From assembly GCA_022701965.1 (NCBI GenBank), contig JAKONL010000004.1, positions 1 to 9,549 on the forward strand: a stretch of 9,549 nt of DNA, written 5' to 3'. A program made the position numbers and the translations under genes. The DNA comes from Burkholderiaceae bacterium (lineage in GTDB: Bacteria; Pseudomonadota; Gammaproteobacteria; Burkholderiales; Burkholderiaceae). The notes under the pieces are model-generated. The model saw only the letters and a list, made by a program, of their open reading frames with translations, was not told the DNA's origin and ran no database searches. Shown here one piece after another: positions 1 through 6,703 of the stretch (position 1 is its first letter; every line of letters begins with the position of its first letter).

Positions 1-497
1 CGGACGAGCCCACCACGGCCCTCGACGTCACCGTTCAGGCGCAGATCCTCTCCCTCCTCGACGACCTCCGCGCCCGCACCGGCACCGCCGTGCTGCTCAT
101 CACCCACGACCTCGGCGTGGTGGCGGACCACGCGGACGACGTGGTGGTGATGTATGCCGGCCGCGTGGTCGAGCATGCGCCGGTGCGGCCGCTGTTCGCC
201 GCGCCCGAGCATCCGTACACGCAGGGTCTGCTGGCCTGCCTGCCCGGAAAGGCGCAGCGGACGACGGCCGACGGCGGACGTCCGCGCCGGTTGTTCGCCA
301 TCCGCGGGCAGGTGTCGAGTCCGCTCGCGCCGCCGCCGGGCTGCGCGTTCGAGCCGCGCTGCGATCTTGCGATTCCCGCCTGTCGCGACGCCGTGCCGCC
401 GTTGATCGAAACCCGCCCGGGGCGCCGGGCACGCTGCATCCGCGTGCCGGCGGCCGTGGCATCGGGACCGCTGGCGACGCTGGAGGAAGCCGCATGA
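1..497 (+). CDS. Peptide/nickel-type ABC transporter ATP-binding protein, OppD/DppD family (3' part only)
   Basis: The 5' part lies outside the window; the reading frame is entered at base 3. What remains starts in the Walker B region (DEPTTALD, bases 3-26), followed by VTVQAQIL, the switch-histidine motif ITHD near bases 99-110, and the C-terminal oligopeptide/dipeptide transporter domain with the typical EHPYTQGLL segment. Walker A and the ABC signature would be upstream. OppD/DppD proteins hydrolyse ATP on the cytoplasmic face of importers for peptides and related solutes. The tail holds four cysteines (codons at 342, 360, 381 and 435) spaced C-x5-C-x6-C-x17-C, as in relatives where an iron-sulfur cluster has been reported. 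It overlaps the next ATPase gene by ATGA, the usual OppD-OppF arrangement. The substrate cannot be read from an ATPase; neighbours suggest a D-amino-acid-containing peptide or N-acyl compound. Confidence 0.95.
   Translation, partial: DEPTTALDVTVQAQILSLLDDLRARTGTAVLLITHDLGVVADHADDVVVMYAGRVVEHAPVRPLFAAPEHPYTQGLLACLPGKAQRTTADGGRPRRLFAIRGQVSSPLAPPPGCAFEPRCDLAIPACRDAVPPLIETRPGRRARCIRVPAAVASGPLATLEEAA
482..488 (+). promoter_or_regulatory. Ribosome binding site of the OppF/DppF-type ATPase
   Basis: GGAGGAA lies five bases before the ATG at 494, inside the end of the upstream ATPase gene. It is a near-perfect Shine-Dalgarno sequence and favours the ATG at 494 over the in-frame ATG at 512 (Met7). Confidence 0.75.
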
Positions 498-1477
498 ACG
501 CCGTCGAAGCCATGGCCAGCCCGCTGATCGAAGTCCGCCGCCTCAAGAAGTACTTCGGCACCGGCAAGCGTCCGGTGCGCGCAGTCGACGACGTGTCCTT
601 CGCGATCCGCGAGGGCGAGACGCTCGGCCTGGTCGGCGAATCCGGCTCGGGCAAGAGCACCATCGGCCGCACCGTGCTGCGCCTGCTCGAACGCACCGAC
701 GGCGAGGTGCGCTATCGCGGCGAGGACATCGCCGGCCTGTCCGGCGAGCGCATGCGCAAGCTGCGCAGCAAGCTGCAGATCATCTTCCAGGACCCGTACG
801 CCAGCCTGAACCCGAAGATGCGCATCAGTGCGATCCTCGGCGAGGCGCTGTCGACGCACGGCCTGCACAAGGGTGCGGCGGCGCGCGACCGCCGCATCGC
901 CGAACTGCTGGAGACCGTCGGCCTGCGCCCGGAGCACGCGAGCCGATTCCCGCACGAATTCTCCGGCGGCCAGCGCCAGCGCATCGGCATCGCGCGTGCG
1001 CTCGCGGTGGAGCCCGAATTCATCGTCGCCGACGAGCCGCTGTCGGCGCTCGACGTGTCGATCCAGGCGCAGGTCATCAACCTGCTGGCCGACCTGCGCG
1101 AGCGCCTGTCGCTCACCATGCTGTTCATCTCGCACGATCTCGACGTGGTGGAATACCTGTGCGACCGCGTCGTCGTGCTGTATCTGGGCAAGGTGATGGA
1201 GGTGGCGCCGACGGCGGCGCTGTTCGCGCGGCCGCTGCATCCGTACACGCAGGCGCTGCTCGCCGCGAGCCCGAAGCCCGATCCGCTGGCGCCGACCGGG
1301 CATGTCGCGCTCCAGGGCGACATCCCGAGCCCGATCGCACCGCCTTCGGGCTGCGTCTTCCGCACTCGCTGCCCGCATGCCATCGACCTCTGCGCGCAGA
1401 CCGTGCCGCCGCTCGAAGAACGCGCGCCGGGCCACTTTTCCGCGTGCATCCGTGAGGACCTCATCGCAACACCATGA
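494..1477 (+). CDS. Peptide ABC transporter ATP-binding protein, OppF/DppF family
   Basis: A complete 327-residue ATPase, a normal length for OppF/DppF. Visible motifs are Walker [10 protein letters not shown] (48-56), Q-loop Gln99 (IIFQD), signature FSGGQRQ (156-162), Walker B with Asp180-Glu181, D-loop SALD, and switch His214 (ISHD). The C-terminal peptide-transporter domain starts near LHPYTQALL (248-256) and carries Cys287, Cys293, Cys300 and Cys318 with the same C-x5-C-x6-C-x17-C spacing as the preceding ATPase. All catalytic residues are present, so it should be active. It would pair with the OppD-like subunit as the heterodimeric motor of an importer whose permeases and binding protein should lie upstream of the window. 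The start is fixed by GGAGGAA and the ATGA overlap at 494-497; its own stop overlaps the next start the same way. Substrate unknown; family call secure. Confidence 0.96.
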   Translation: MNAVEAMASPLIEVRRLKKYFGTGKRPVRAVDDVSFAIREGETLGLVGESGSGKSTIGRTVLRLLERTDGEVRYRGEDIAGLSGERMRKLRSKLQIIFQDPYASLNPKMRISAILGEALSTHGLHKGAAARDRRIAELLETVGLRPEHASRFPHEFSGGQRQRIGIARALAVEPEFIVADEPLSALDVSIQAQVINLLADLRERLSLTMLFISHDLDVVEYLCDRVVVLYLGKVMEVAPTAALFARPLHPYTQALLAASPKPDPLAPTGHVALQGDIPSPIAPPSGCVFRTRCPHAIDLCAQTVPPLEERAPGHFSACIREDLIATP

Positions 1478-2775
1478 CGACCGACCAAGACAACGACATC
1501 CTCGACCCGCTCTTCGACAGCCGCTTCAAGGGCTATCCCCGCACGGCCGGACCGGTGCGGCGCAGCGCCATCGCCACGCAGGGCTGGAACCTGCTGGCCG
1601 GCGACCTGCCGCTGCCCGTCGCGCTGCTCAAGCGAGAGGCGCTCGACCACAACCTCGACTGGCTGCAGCAGCGCGTGCGCGACTGGGGCATCGATCTCGC
1701 GCCGCACGGCAAGACCACCATGTCGCCGCAGCTCTTCCGGCGGCAGCTCGACGGCGGCGCCTGGGGCATCACCTTCGCGACCGTGACGCAGCTCGCCGTC
1801 GGCGTCGCGGCAGGTGCGCGCCGTACGCTGATCGCCAACCAGGTCGTGGGCGAGCAGGACCTGGCCGGCATCCAGCTGCTGCTGCGCAACCATCCCGGCC
1901 TGCGCATCGTGTTCCTGGTCGATTCGACGGCGCAGCTCGACCTGATCGAGGGCTGGTCGCGCCGGCACGACGGCAGCGTGCCTTTCGAGGTCATGGTCGA
2001 GATCGGCGTCGAGGGCGCGCGCACCGGCTGCCGCACGCACGAGCAGGCCGTCGCGCTGGCCGGCCGTCTGCGTGCCGGCGCCGCAACGAAGCTGGTCGGC
2101 ATCGAATGCTACGAAGGGCAGGGCGCGACCGGCGAGAGCGGTCCCGACACCGCGTATGCGAATGCGCTGATGGACCGGGTCGAGGCGGTCGCACGCCATT
2201 GCGAGGCACATGGCCTTTTCGAAGGCGACGAGGTACTGGTCTCGGCCGGCGGCTCGGCGCTGTACGACCTGGTCGCGGTGCGCCTGAAGCCCGCGCTCGG
2301 CCTGCCGGTGCGTGGCCTGCTGCGCTCGGGCTGCTACGTCACGCACGACCACGGCACCTACCAGCGGCTGCAGGTATCGATCGACGCGCGCATGCACTGC
2401 GCGGCCGGCGAGAGCCTGCGCCCGGCGATGGAGGTCTGGGCGTCGGTCCAGTCGTGCCCCGAGCCGAGGCTCGCGATCATCGCGATGGGCAAGCGCGACA
2501 TCTCCTTCGACCTGTCGATGCCCGTTCCGATCGCGCGTGCGGTCCGCGGCGCACTCAAGACATCGGTCGTGCCGGCGAGCTGGGAGATCACCGCGCTCAA
2601 CGACCAGCACGGCTACCTGCGCTGGAGCGAGGCCGACGACGCGTCGGCGCCGGTCGTCGGCGAGCGCATCGGCTTCGGCATCTCGCATCCGTGCACCACG
2701 TTCGACAAGTGGCACTGGATGCCGGTGGTCGAGGACGACTATCGCGTGACCGACGCCGTGTCGATGCATTTCTGA
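1474..2775 (+). CDS. PLP-dependent amino acid deaminase, D-serine dehydratase/DSD1-like (alanine-racemase fold type III)
   Basis: The 433-residue product belongs to the family usually annotated 'amino acid deaminase' or D-serine dehydratase-like. Residues 47-90 form the start of the alanine-racemase-type barrel, with APHGKTT giving the probable PLP lysine, Lys80. SAGGS (257-261) looks like a cofactor phosphate-binding segment. The C-terminal beta domain ends with HPC (His405, Cys407), matching the His-X-Cys zinc pair of eukaryotic D-serine dehydratases. Known members turn D-serine, D-threonine or similar D-amino acids into 2-oxo acids and ammonia; the exact substrate here is an inference. The gene starts on an ATGA overlap with the ATPase; GAGGA is 15 bases away, too far to be a good ribosome site, so coupling to the upstream gene is likely. 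With the D-aminoacylase two genes downstream it makes a sensible deacylate-then-deaminate pathway. D-threonine aldolase is the main alternative. Confidence 0.88.
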   Translation: MTTDQDNDILDPLFDSRFKGYPRTAGPVRRSAIATQGWNLLAGDLPLPVALLKREALDHNLDWLQQRVRDWGIDLAPHGKTTMSPQLFRRQLDGGAWGITFATVTQLAVGVAAGARRTLIANQVVGEQDLAGIQLLLRNHPGLRIVFLVDSTAQLDLIEGWSRRHDGSVPFEVMVEIGVEGARTGCRTHEQAVALAGRLRAGAATKLVGIECYEGQGATGESGPDTAYANALMDRVEAVARHCEAHGLFEGDEVLVSAGGSALYDLVAVRLKPALGLPVRGLLRSGCYVTHDHGTYQRLQVSIDARMHCAAGESLRPAMEVWASVQSCPEPRLAIIAMGKRDISFDLSMPVPIARAVRGALKTSVVPASWEITALNDQHGYLRWSEADDASAPVVGERIGFGISHPCTTFDKWHWMPVVEDDYRVTDAVSMHF

Positions 2776-2788
2776 CCGGAAACCTGCC

Positions 2789-3769
2789 ATGAGTTCATCG
2801 CTGCTCCAACGCGTCGCCGAGATCCGCGCCGCGGCGCCGGCCACCCGCCGCGCCATCCTCGACCTGATCCTCGAAGACCCCGACCGCGTGCTGGAGGAAA
2901 GCTTCGAGCTGCTGGCCGAGCGCTCGCGCAGTTCGGTGCCGACCATCATGCGCACCTGCCGCGACCTGGGCTTCGCCGGCCTGCGCGAATTCAAGCTCGC
3001 GCTGGCGCAGGAGCTCGCGCTCGGCGGCTCGCCGCTGCATCGCCGCGTCGACATCGCGGACACGGCCGACGACGTCGTCGCCAAGATCGCGCGCAGCGCG
3101 GCGGCCTCGGTCTCGGGCGTGCGCAGCCAGCTCGACATGGCGGTGCTCGACGGTGCCGTGGCCGCGATCGCCGCGGCGCCGCACGTCGATCTCTACGGTG
3201 CCGGCGCCACCTCGTGGTTCATGGCGAGCGACCTGCAGGCGCGGCTGTTCCGGCTCGGCCTGTCGGCCAACGCGTGGTCCGACTACCACCTGCAGCAGGT
3301 GGCGGGCGCGGCGCAGCGCCCCGGCGGCGTGGTGATCGCGATCTCGCACGTGGGCGGCATGCCCTCGCTGCTCGACGCGGTGGACATCGCGCGCGGGCAG
3401 GGCGCGAAGGTCGTCGCGCTCACGCGGCCCGGCACGGCGCTGGCCGCGAAGGCCGACTTCCTGCTCGCGCTGTCGGTGCCCGACGACGCGGTGATGCACG
3501 TGGGCATCGACGCCTACCTCACGCACCTGACGGCGATCGAGATCCTCACGGTGCTGATCGCCCAGCGCCGGGGCGAACCGGCCATGCAGCGGCTGCAGCA
3601 CGCGCGCGAGGCATTCCAGCGGCACGGCATCGACACCAGCACGCACCCGCTGCAGAGCTGGGACGGCGGCGGCATCGGCCGGGCGGCCAGCGCGGCGAAC
3701 GGCCCGATCGCGGTCGCGGAGAGGGATGCGAACGGCGATGCCGGCGGCATCCTGGGGAGCCAGGCATGA
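2789..3769 (+). CDS. MurR/RpiR-family transcriptional regulator (N-terminal HTH, C-terminal SIS domain)
   Basis: A 326-residue regulator. Residues 1-77 form the RpiR-type helix-turn-helix, with the characteristic LLAERSRSSVPTIMRTCRDL (41-60) and then GFAGLREFKLALAQEL. Residues about 95-260 form a SIS domain, beginning LYGAGATSW (135-143) and including the VVIAISHVGGM loop (181-191) and the VVALTRPGTALAAKAD strand (208-223). RpiR regulators control sugar and amino-sugar catabolism, usually by binding a phosphosugar in the SIS domain. Here the usual S-x-S-G-x-T loop reads S-H-V-G-G-M, losing two phosphate-contacting hydroxyls, so the ligand may not be a phosphosugar. The last ~40 residues are a Gly/Ala-rich tail outside the SIS fold. 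The start is 13 bases after the deaminase stop with GGAAA at 2778-2782; the end overlaps the D-aminoacylase start. It probably controls this operon from a promoter upstream of the window. Confidence 0.93.
   Translation: MSSSLLQRVAEIRAAAPATRRAILDLILEDPDRVLEESFELLAERSRSSVPTIMRTCRDLGFAGLREFKLALAQELALGGSPLHRRVDIADTADDVVAKIARSAAASVSGVRSQLDMAVLDGAVAAIAAAPHVDLYGAGATSWFMASDLQARLFRLGLSANAWSDYHLQQVAGAAQRPGGVVIAISHVGGMPSLLDAVDIARGQGAKVVALTRPGTALAAKADFLLALSVPDDAVMHVGIDAYLTHLTAIEILTVLIAQRRGEPAMQRLQHAREAFQRHGIDTSTHPLQSWDGGGIGRAASAANGPIAVAERDANGDAGGILGSQA
3754..3759 (+). promoter_or_regulatory. Ribosome binding site deciding the D-aminoacylase start
   Basis: GGGGAG ends six bases before the ATG at 3766, within the tail of the regulator gene. 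It supports that ATG rather than in-frame starts further upstream, which would place a long stretch of unrelated arginine-rich sequence before the conserved amidohydrolase fold. Confidence 0.6.
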
Positions 3770-5232
3770 CGCGCCCCGTGCTGCTCGAACGCGGGCTGGT
3801 CGTCGACGGCACGGGCGGACCGTCCTGGCCCGGGGACGTGCTGCTCGCCGGCGACCGCATCCTCGCGATGGGCGAGGACCTTCGCGCACGCCTGCCCGAA
3901 GGCTTGTCAGCGGGCGATGTCGACATCCTCGACTGCGAAGGCCTCGCCATCGCACCCGGCTTCATCGACGTGCACACGCACGACGACGCGATCGTGCTGC
4001 GCGACCCGCTGTGCCTGCCGAAGATCTCGCAGGGCATCACGACGGTCGTCACCGGCAACTGCGGCATCTCGCTGGCACCGTACCGCACGCCGCGCGCGCT
4101 GCCGCCGCTCACGCTGCTGGGCGCCGACTCGTTCGTGCATGCCACGATGGCCGCCTACCGCGACGCCGTGAGCGCGGCGCGGCCGGCGCTGAACGTCGCG
4201 GCGCTCGTCGGGCATACCACCCTGCGCTTCGCGGCCGTCCGGTCGCTCGACCGGGCGGCATCCGACGACGAGCTCGCACAGATGGAATCGCTGCTCGACC
4301 GGGCGATGGCCGACGGCGCGCACGGCATGTCGTCGGGGCTCTTCTACGAGGAGGCGTTCGCCGCGCCGGCCTCCGAAGTCACGGCGCTCGCGCGGGTCGT
4401 CGCGCGTCACGGCGGCGTCTACACGACCCACCTGCGCAGCGAGATGCAGGCCATCGTCGAGGCCCTGCACGAGGCCGGCGACACGGCGTTCGCGGCCGGC
4501 GTGCCGCTGGTGATCTCGCATCACAAGTGCGCCGGGCCGGCCAACTGGGACCGCACGCTCGAGACCCTGCCGCTGATCGACGCGCTCGGCCAGCGCCAGG
4601 ACATCGCCATCGACGTCTATCCGTACGTCGCGGGCTCCACCGTGCTGCGCGAGGACCTGGTCGACGGCGTCATCGACGTGCTGCTGACCTGGTCGCAACC
4701 GTTCCCCGACGTGACGGGGCGCCTGCTGGCCGACGTCGCGCGCGAATGGGGCGTCGACCAGAAGGAAGCCTGCCGGAGGCTCCAGCCCGGTGGCGCCTGC
4801 TACTTCCAGATGAAGGAGGAGGACGTGGAGCGCGTCATCGCGCATCCGCGCACCATGATCGGCAGCGACGGACTGCCGCACGACCGGCATCCCCACCCAC
4901 GGCTCTGGGGCGCATTCCCGCGTGTCTTCGCGCGCTACTGGCGCGAACGCAAGCTGTTCACGCTGGAGCAGGCCGTGCACAAGATGACCGGCATGACCGC
5001 GCGCAACATGCGCATCGCCGGTCGCGGCCAGCTGAAGGTCGGTGCGATGGCGGACGTCGTGGTCTTCGACCCCGCGACGATCGCCGACACCGCCACCTAC
5101 GACGCGCCGCGCGGCGTGAGCGTCGGTATCGAGCGGGTCTTCGTCAACGGTGCGTGCGCCTATGTAGGTGGCGCTGCGGCACCCGAGGTGCTGGCGCGGA
5201 ACGGACGCATGCTGACTCGCAACGCGATCTGA
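3766..5232 (+). CDS. N-acyl-D-amino-acid deacylase (D-aminoacylase), amidohydrolase superfamily
   Basis: A 488-residue zinc amidohydrolase, close to the usual D-aminoacylase length. The start sits at the first residues of the small beta domain (VLLERGLVVDGTGGPSWPGD). Barrel metal motifs follow: PGFIDVHTHDD (His70, His72), TGNCGIS (Cys99), THLRSE (His222), ISHHK (His252/253) and GSDGLPHD (Asp368), then HPRLWGAFPRVF. Cys99, His222, His252 and Asp368 match in order and spacing the ligands known from Alcaligenes D-aminoacylase (Cys96, His220, His250, Asp366). The C-terminus GAMADVVVFDP returns to the beta domain. The enzyme hydrolyses N-acyl-D-amino acids to a D-amino acid and a carboxylate, most likely in the cytoplasm since no signal peptide is visible. 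As last gene of the operon, it would supply substrate to the PLP deaminase. Acyl and side-chain preference cannot be told from sequence. Confidence 0.94.
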   Translation: MTRPVLLERGLVVDGTGGPSWPGDVLLAGDRILAMGEDLRARLPEGLSAGDVDILDCEGLAIAPGFIDVHTHDDAIVLRDPLCLPKISQGITTVVTGNCGISLAPYRTPRALPPLTLLGADSFVHATMAAYRDAVSAARPALNVAALVGHTTLRFAAVRSLDRAASDDELAQMESLLDRAMADGAHGMSSGLFYEEAFAAPASEVTALARVVARHGGVYTTHLRSEMQAIVEALHEAGDTAFAAGVPLVISHHKCAGPANWDRTLETLPLIDALGQRQDIAIDVYPYVAGSTVLREDLVDGVIDVLLTWSQPFPDVTGRLLADVAREWGVDQKEACRRLQPGGACYFQMKEEDVERVIAHPRTMIGSDGLPHDRHPHPRLWGAFPRVFARYWRERKLFTLEQAVHKMTGMTARNMRIAGRGQLKVGAMADVVVFDPATIADTATYDAPRGVSVGIERVFVNGACAYVGGAAAPEVLARNGRMLTRNAI

Positions 5233-5243
5233 CCCACGCACAA

Positions 5244-5275
5244 AAAAAGCCCGTCCGATACCGGACGGGCTTTTT
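5244..5275. terminator. Bidirectional Rho-independent terminator
   Basis: A perfect 14-bp inverted repeat (arms 5244-5257 and 5262-5275) around the four-base loop ATAC. The GC-rich core GCCCGTCCG/CGGACGGGC is flanked by seven A on the left and five T on the right, so it gives a hairpin plus U-run on either strand. It lies 11 bases after the D-aminoacylase stop and 42 bases beyond the stop of the convergent membrane-protein gene, and probably ends both transcripts. Confidence 0.93.
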
Positions 5276-5317
5276 GGTTTGCGACGCCGGAGCACCGCGA
5301 TACCTTGACCGCTCGAA

Positions 5318-6334
5318 TCAGTAGCGGGCAACGTAGCGACGATGGGCGGACATACCGCCGAGGGCAGCGGCGAGGGCGCCCAGGATCAACGCGACGACGG
5401 CGGCGAGTGCGGCCTGCGAAGAGGCCTTGGCCGTCGCATCGGCGACTTCACGCGCCTTGGCTTCGGCAGCGGCCTTCTGTTCCTGGAACTTGGCGCGGGC
5501 GTCCTGGTAGGTCTTGATCCAGCCGTCCACGCGGGCTTCGGCTTCCGGCTTGCTCAGGCCAGAGCGAGCCGCGACGACGTTGACGACCGCATCGCGATCG
5601 GCCTGGTCGACGGTGTCCTTGCCCGAATCGATGATCCGCTGGATCGTGGCCTGGAAGTCGGCAGGCGTACCAGCGTTCTGGGCCGTGTTCGTTGCCTGGT
5701 CCTTGGCTGCGTCCGCCTTGTTGGCGAGTGCGTCGGGCTGCAGAGCCGGCTTGCCGGTCTGGGCGAGAAGCGTCTCGGCCTGGCTCTTAAGCGAATCGAA
5801 CGAGAAACCGCTGGCTTGCAGCTGGCGCTTCGCGGCGTCGGCTGCCGGGCCGGCCACGGCGGCCGCACCGGTCGCGGTGGCCGTCGCTGCGGCACCAACG
5901 ACATTGGCACCGCCGCGAACGACGGCACTGACGGCCGAGGCGAGCAGATAGGCAGTGACGATGGCGGCGAGGCCCCAGGTCAGCAGGCCATGCAGCATCG
6001 CATCGGTCTTCTCCGGCGAGCCGGCGAGGTGACCTGCGACCCAGCCGCCAGCGAACAGGGAAACGATGCTGCTCACCGCCCACCACACTCCGGCTCCGAT
6101 GCCGAACGAAGAAGCGTCCGGGCTGCTGTAGCGCAACGGATCGATCGTGCTCAAACCGATACCGGCGCCAAGCAGGCTCAACACCATCTGAACGGTGATC
6201 GCGATCACCACGCCACCCAGGATGGCACCCCACGAGACGCGCCTAAGCGGTGAACGTGTCAATGGTTCGACCGGAAAGCTGGAATGCTGGACACCAGATG
6301 GGGTGCGCGCGTCGGCGGGATAAGTGGAGCTCAT
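5318..6334 (-). CDS. Alanine-rich four-helix membrane protein of unknown function
   Basis: A 338-residue protein. Hydrophobic segments lie at about 36-60, 77-103, 115-139 and 306-328; the last is followed by the basic tail HRRYVARY. Positive charges before the first helix (SPLRRV) and after the last suggest both ends are cytoplasmic. That places the long region 140-305 in the periplasm; it is hydrophilic, Ala/Lys/Gln/Glu-rich and probably largely helical. Within it, VVNVVAARSGLSKPEAEARV (251-270) followed by a charged helix (EQKAAAEAKAREVADATAKA) looks like coiled-coil or cell-envelope packing sequence. Similar proteins are common in Burkholderiales, sometimes under the uninformative label 'PhnA-like'; I know of no demonstrated role. 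The start ATG at 6334 is preceded by GAAGAAG, a fair ribosome site. It lies on the same strand as the small acidic-protein gene, 112 bases downstream of it. Coding is well supported; function is unknown. Confidence 0.87.
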   Translation of the reverse strand: MSSTYPADARTPSGVQHSSFPVEPLTRSPLRRVSWGAILGGVVIAITVQMVLSLLGAGIGLSTIDPLRYSSPDASSFGIGAGVWWAVSSIVSLFAGGWVAGHLAGSPEKTDAMLHGLLTWGLAAIVTAYLLASAVSAVVRGGANVVGAAATATATGAAAVAGPAADAAKRQLQASGFSFDSLKSQAETLLAQTGKPALQPDALANKADAAKDQATNTAQNAGTPADFQATIQRIIDSGKDTVDQADRDAVVNVVAARSGLSKPEAEARVDGWIKTYQDARAKFQEQKAAAEAKAREVADATAKASSQAALAAVVALILGALAAALGGMSAHRRYVARY

Positions 6335-6446
6335 GGGGCTTCTTCGTCAGAGTTGAAAGAGCCGCCATGATCCGTTCGCTTTTTCTTACAACCGGGTACG
6401 AAGAGGCCGTCTCCTTGTCGTACTTGGCCTCTAAGAAGCATCGTCC
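6335..6446 (-). other. Spacer upstream of the membrane-protein gene
   Basis: This 112-base stretch is richer in A+T than its surroundings and probably holds the membrane-protein promoter, but no convincing -35/-10 pair was found. An inverted repeat AGAGGCC (6402-6408) / GGCCTCT (6426-6432) with a 17-base loop lies inside it; it has no T-run and its role is unclear. Confidence 0.35.
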
Positions 6447-6455
6447 TCAGGACGA
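6441..6455 (-). terminator. Weak hairpin at the end of the small-protein gene
   Basis: TCGTCC and GGACGA form a six-base-pair stem around a three-base loop, overlapping the stop codon of the 57-residue protein gene. Read on the minus strand it is followed by TGCTTCTT, only a loose T-rich run. It may be a weak terminator or a 3'-end stabilising hairpin; the stem is short, so this is tentative. Confidence 0.3.
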
Positions 6456-6620
6456 AGCTGTGTCGTCCTTGGCGGTGTCCTCGTCCTTGTCGTCATGCTT
6501 CAGCGCCGGCTTCTGGCCCGGCTGCGGCGCATGGATGGCGTCGGGAGCGATTTCCTCGCCGCGATGCTTTTTCTCTTGTTGCACTTTTTTGTCGTGCGCG
6601 ACATTGCGTGGATCGGTCAT
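6447..6620 (-). CDS. Small highly charged hydrophilic protein (57 aa), unknown function
   Basis: The 57-residue product begins MTDPRNVAHDKKVQQEKKHR, followed by a Pro/Ala/His middle (APDAIHAPQPGQKPALKH) and an Asp/Lys-rich end (DDKDEDTAKDDTASS). There is no hydrophobic segment, no cysteine and no recognisable domain, so it should be soluble and probably disordered. An upstream start at 6707 is possible but would add 29 residues of different composition overlapping the cyclase stop, so the internal ATG at 6620 is preferred. No good ribosome site precedes it (TTTTGGGC only), which lowers confidence. Similar short Lys/Glu/Asp-rich proteins occur in Burkholderiales as conserved hypotheticals (from memory, not checked). 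It lies between the diguanylate cyclase and the membrane-protein gene on the same strand, with 83 bases before it. Confidence 0.6.
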   Translation of the reverse strand: MTDPRNVAHDKKVQQEKKHRGEEIAPDAIHAPQPGQKPALKHDDKDEDTAKDDTASS

Positions 6621-6648
6621 GCCCAAAACATGCGCGGTGTGCGTGCAT

Positions 6649-6666
6649 GTGCCGGTCGGACGGCAC
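6649..6666. other. Short inverted repeat between the cyclase and small-protein genes
   Basis: GTGCCG and CGGCAC form a six-base-pair stem with a six-base loop in the 83-base gap between the cyclase stop and the small-protein start. There is no T-run on either side, so it is not a canonical terminator. It could be a regulator site, a transcript hairpin, or chance in GC-rich DNA. Confidence 0.25.
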
Positions 6667-6703
6667 GCCGCACGCGTGTGTGACTGTCCCACGCCAGCGA
6701 ACC

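Noticed and set aside
712..3138. Long open frame on the minus strand (808 codons) antisense to the ATPase, deaminase and regulator genes
   Set aside because: Arginine-rich, low-information translation typical of the complement of GC-rich coding DNA; no domain is recognisable, while the plus strand holds clear conserved proteins.
3214..3765. 184-codon upstream extension of the D-aminoacylase frame
   Set aside because: It overlaps the regulator's SIS domain in another frame and reads as Arg/Ala/Gly-rich noise; the ATG at 3766 matches the family N-terminus and has a ribosome site.
3726..5324. 532-codon plus-strand frame overlapping the D-aminoacylase
   Set aside because: Arginine/alanine-rich shadow frame that runs through the terminator hairpin; no conserved motif.
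6402..6432. Inverted repeat AGAGGCC/GGCCTCT as a terminator
   Set aside because: Seven-base-pair stem with a 17-base loop and no T-run on either strand; too weak to call as a terminator.
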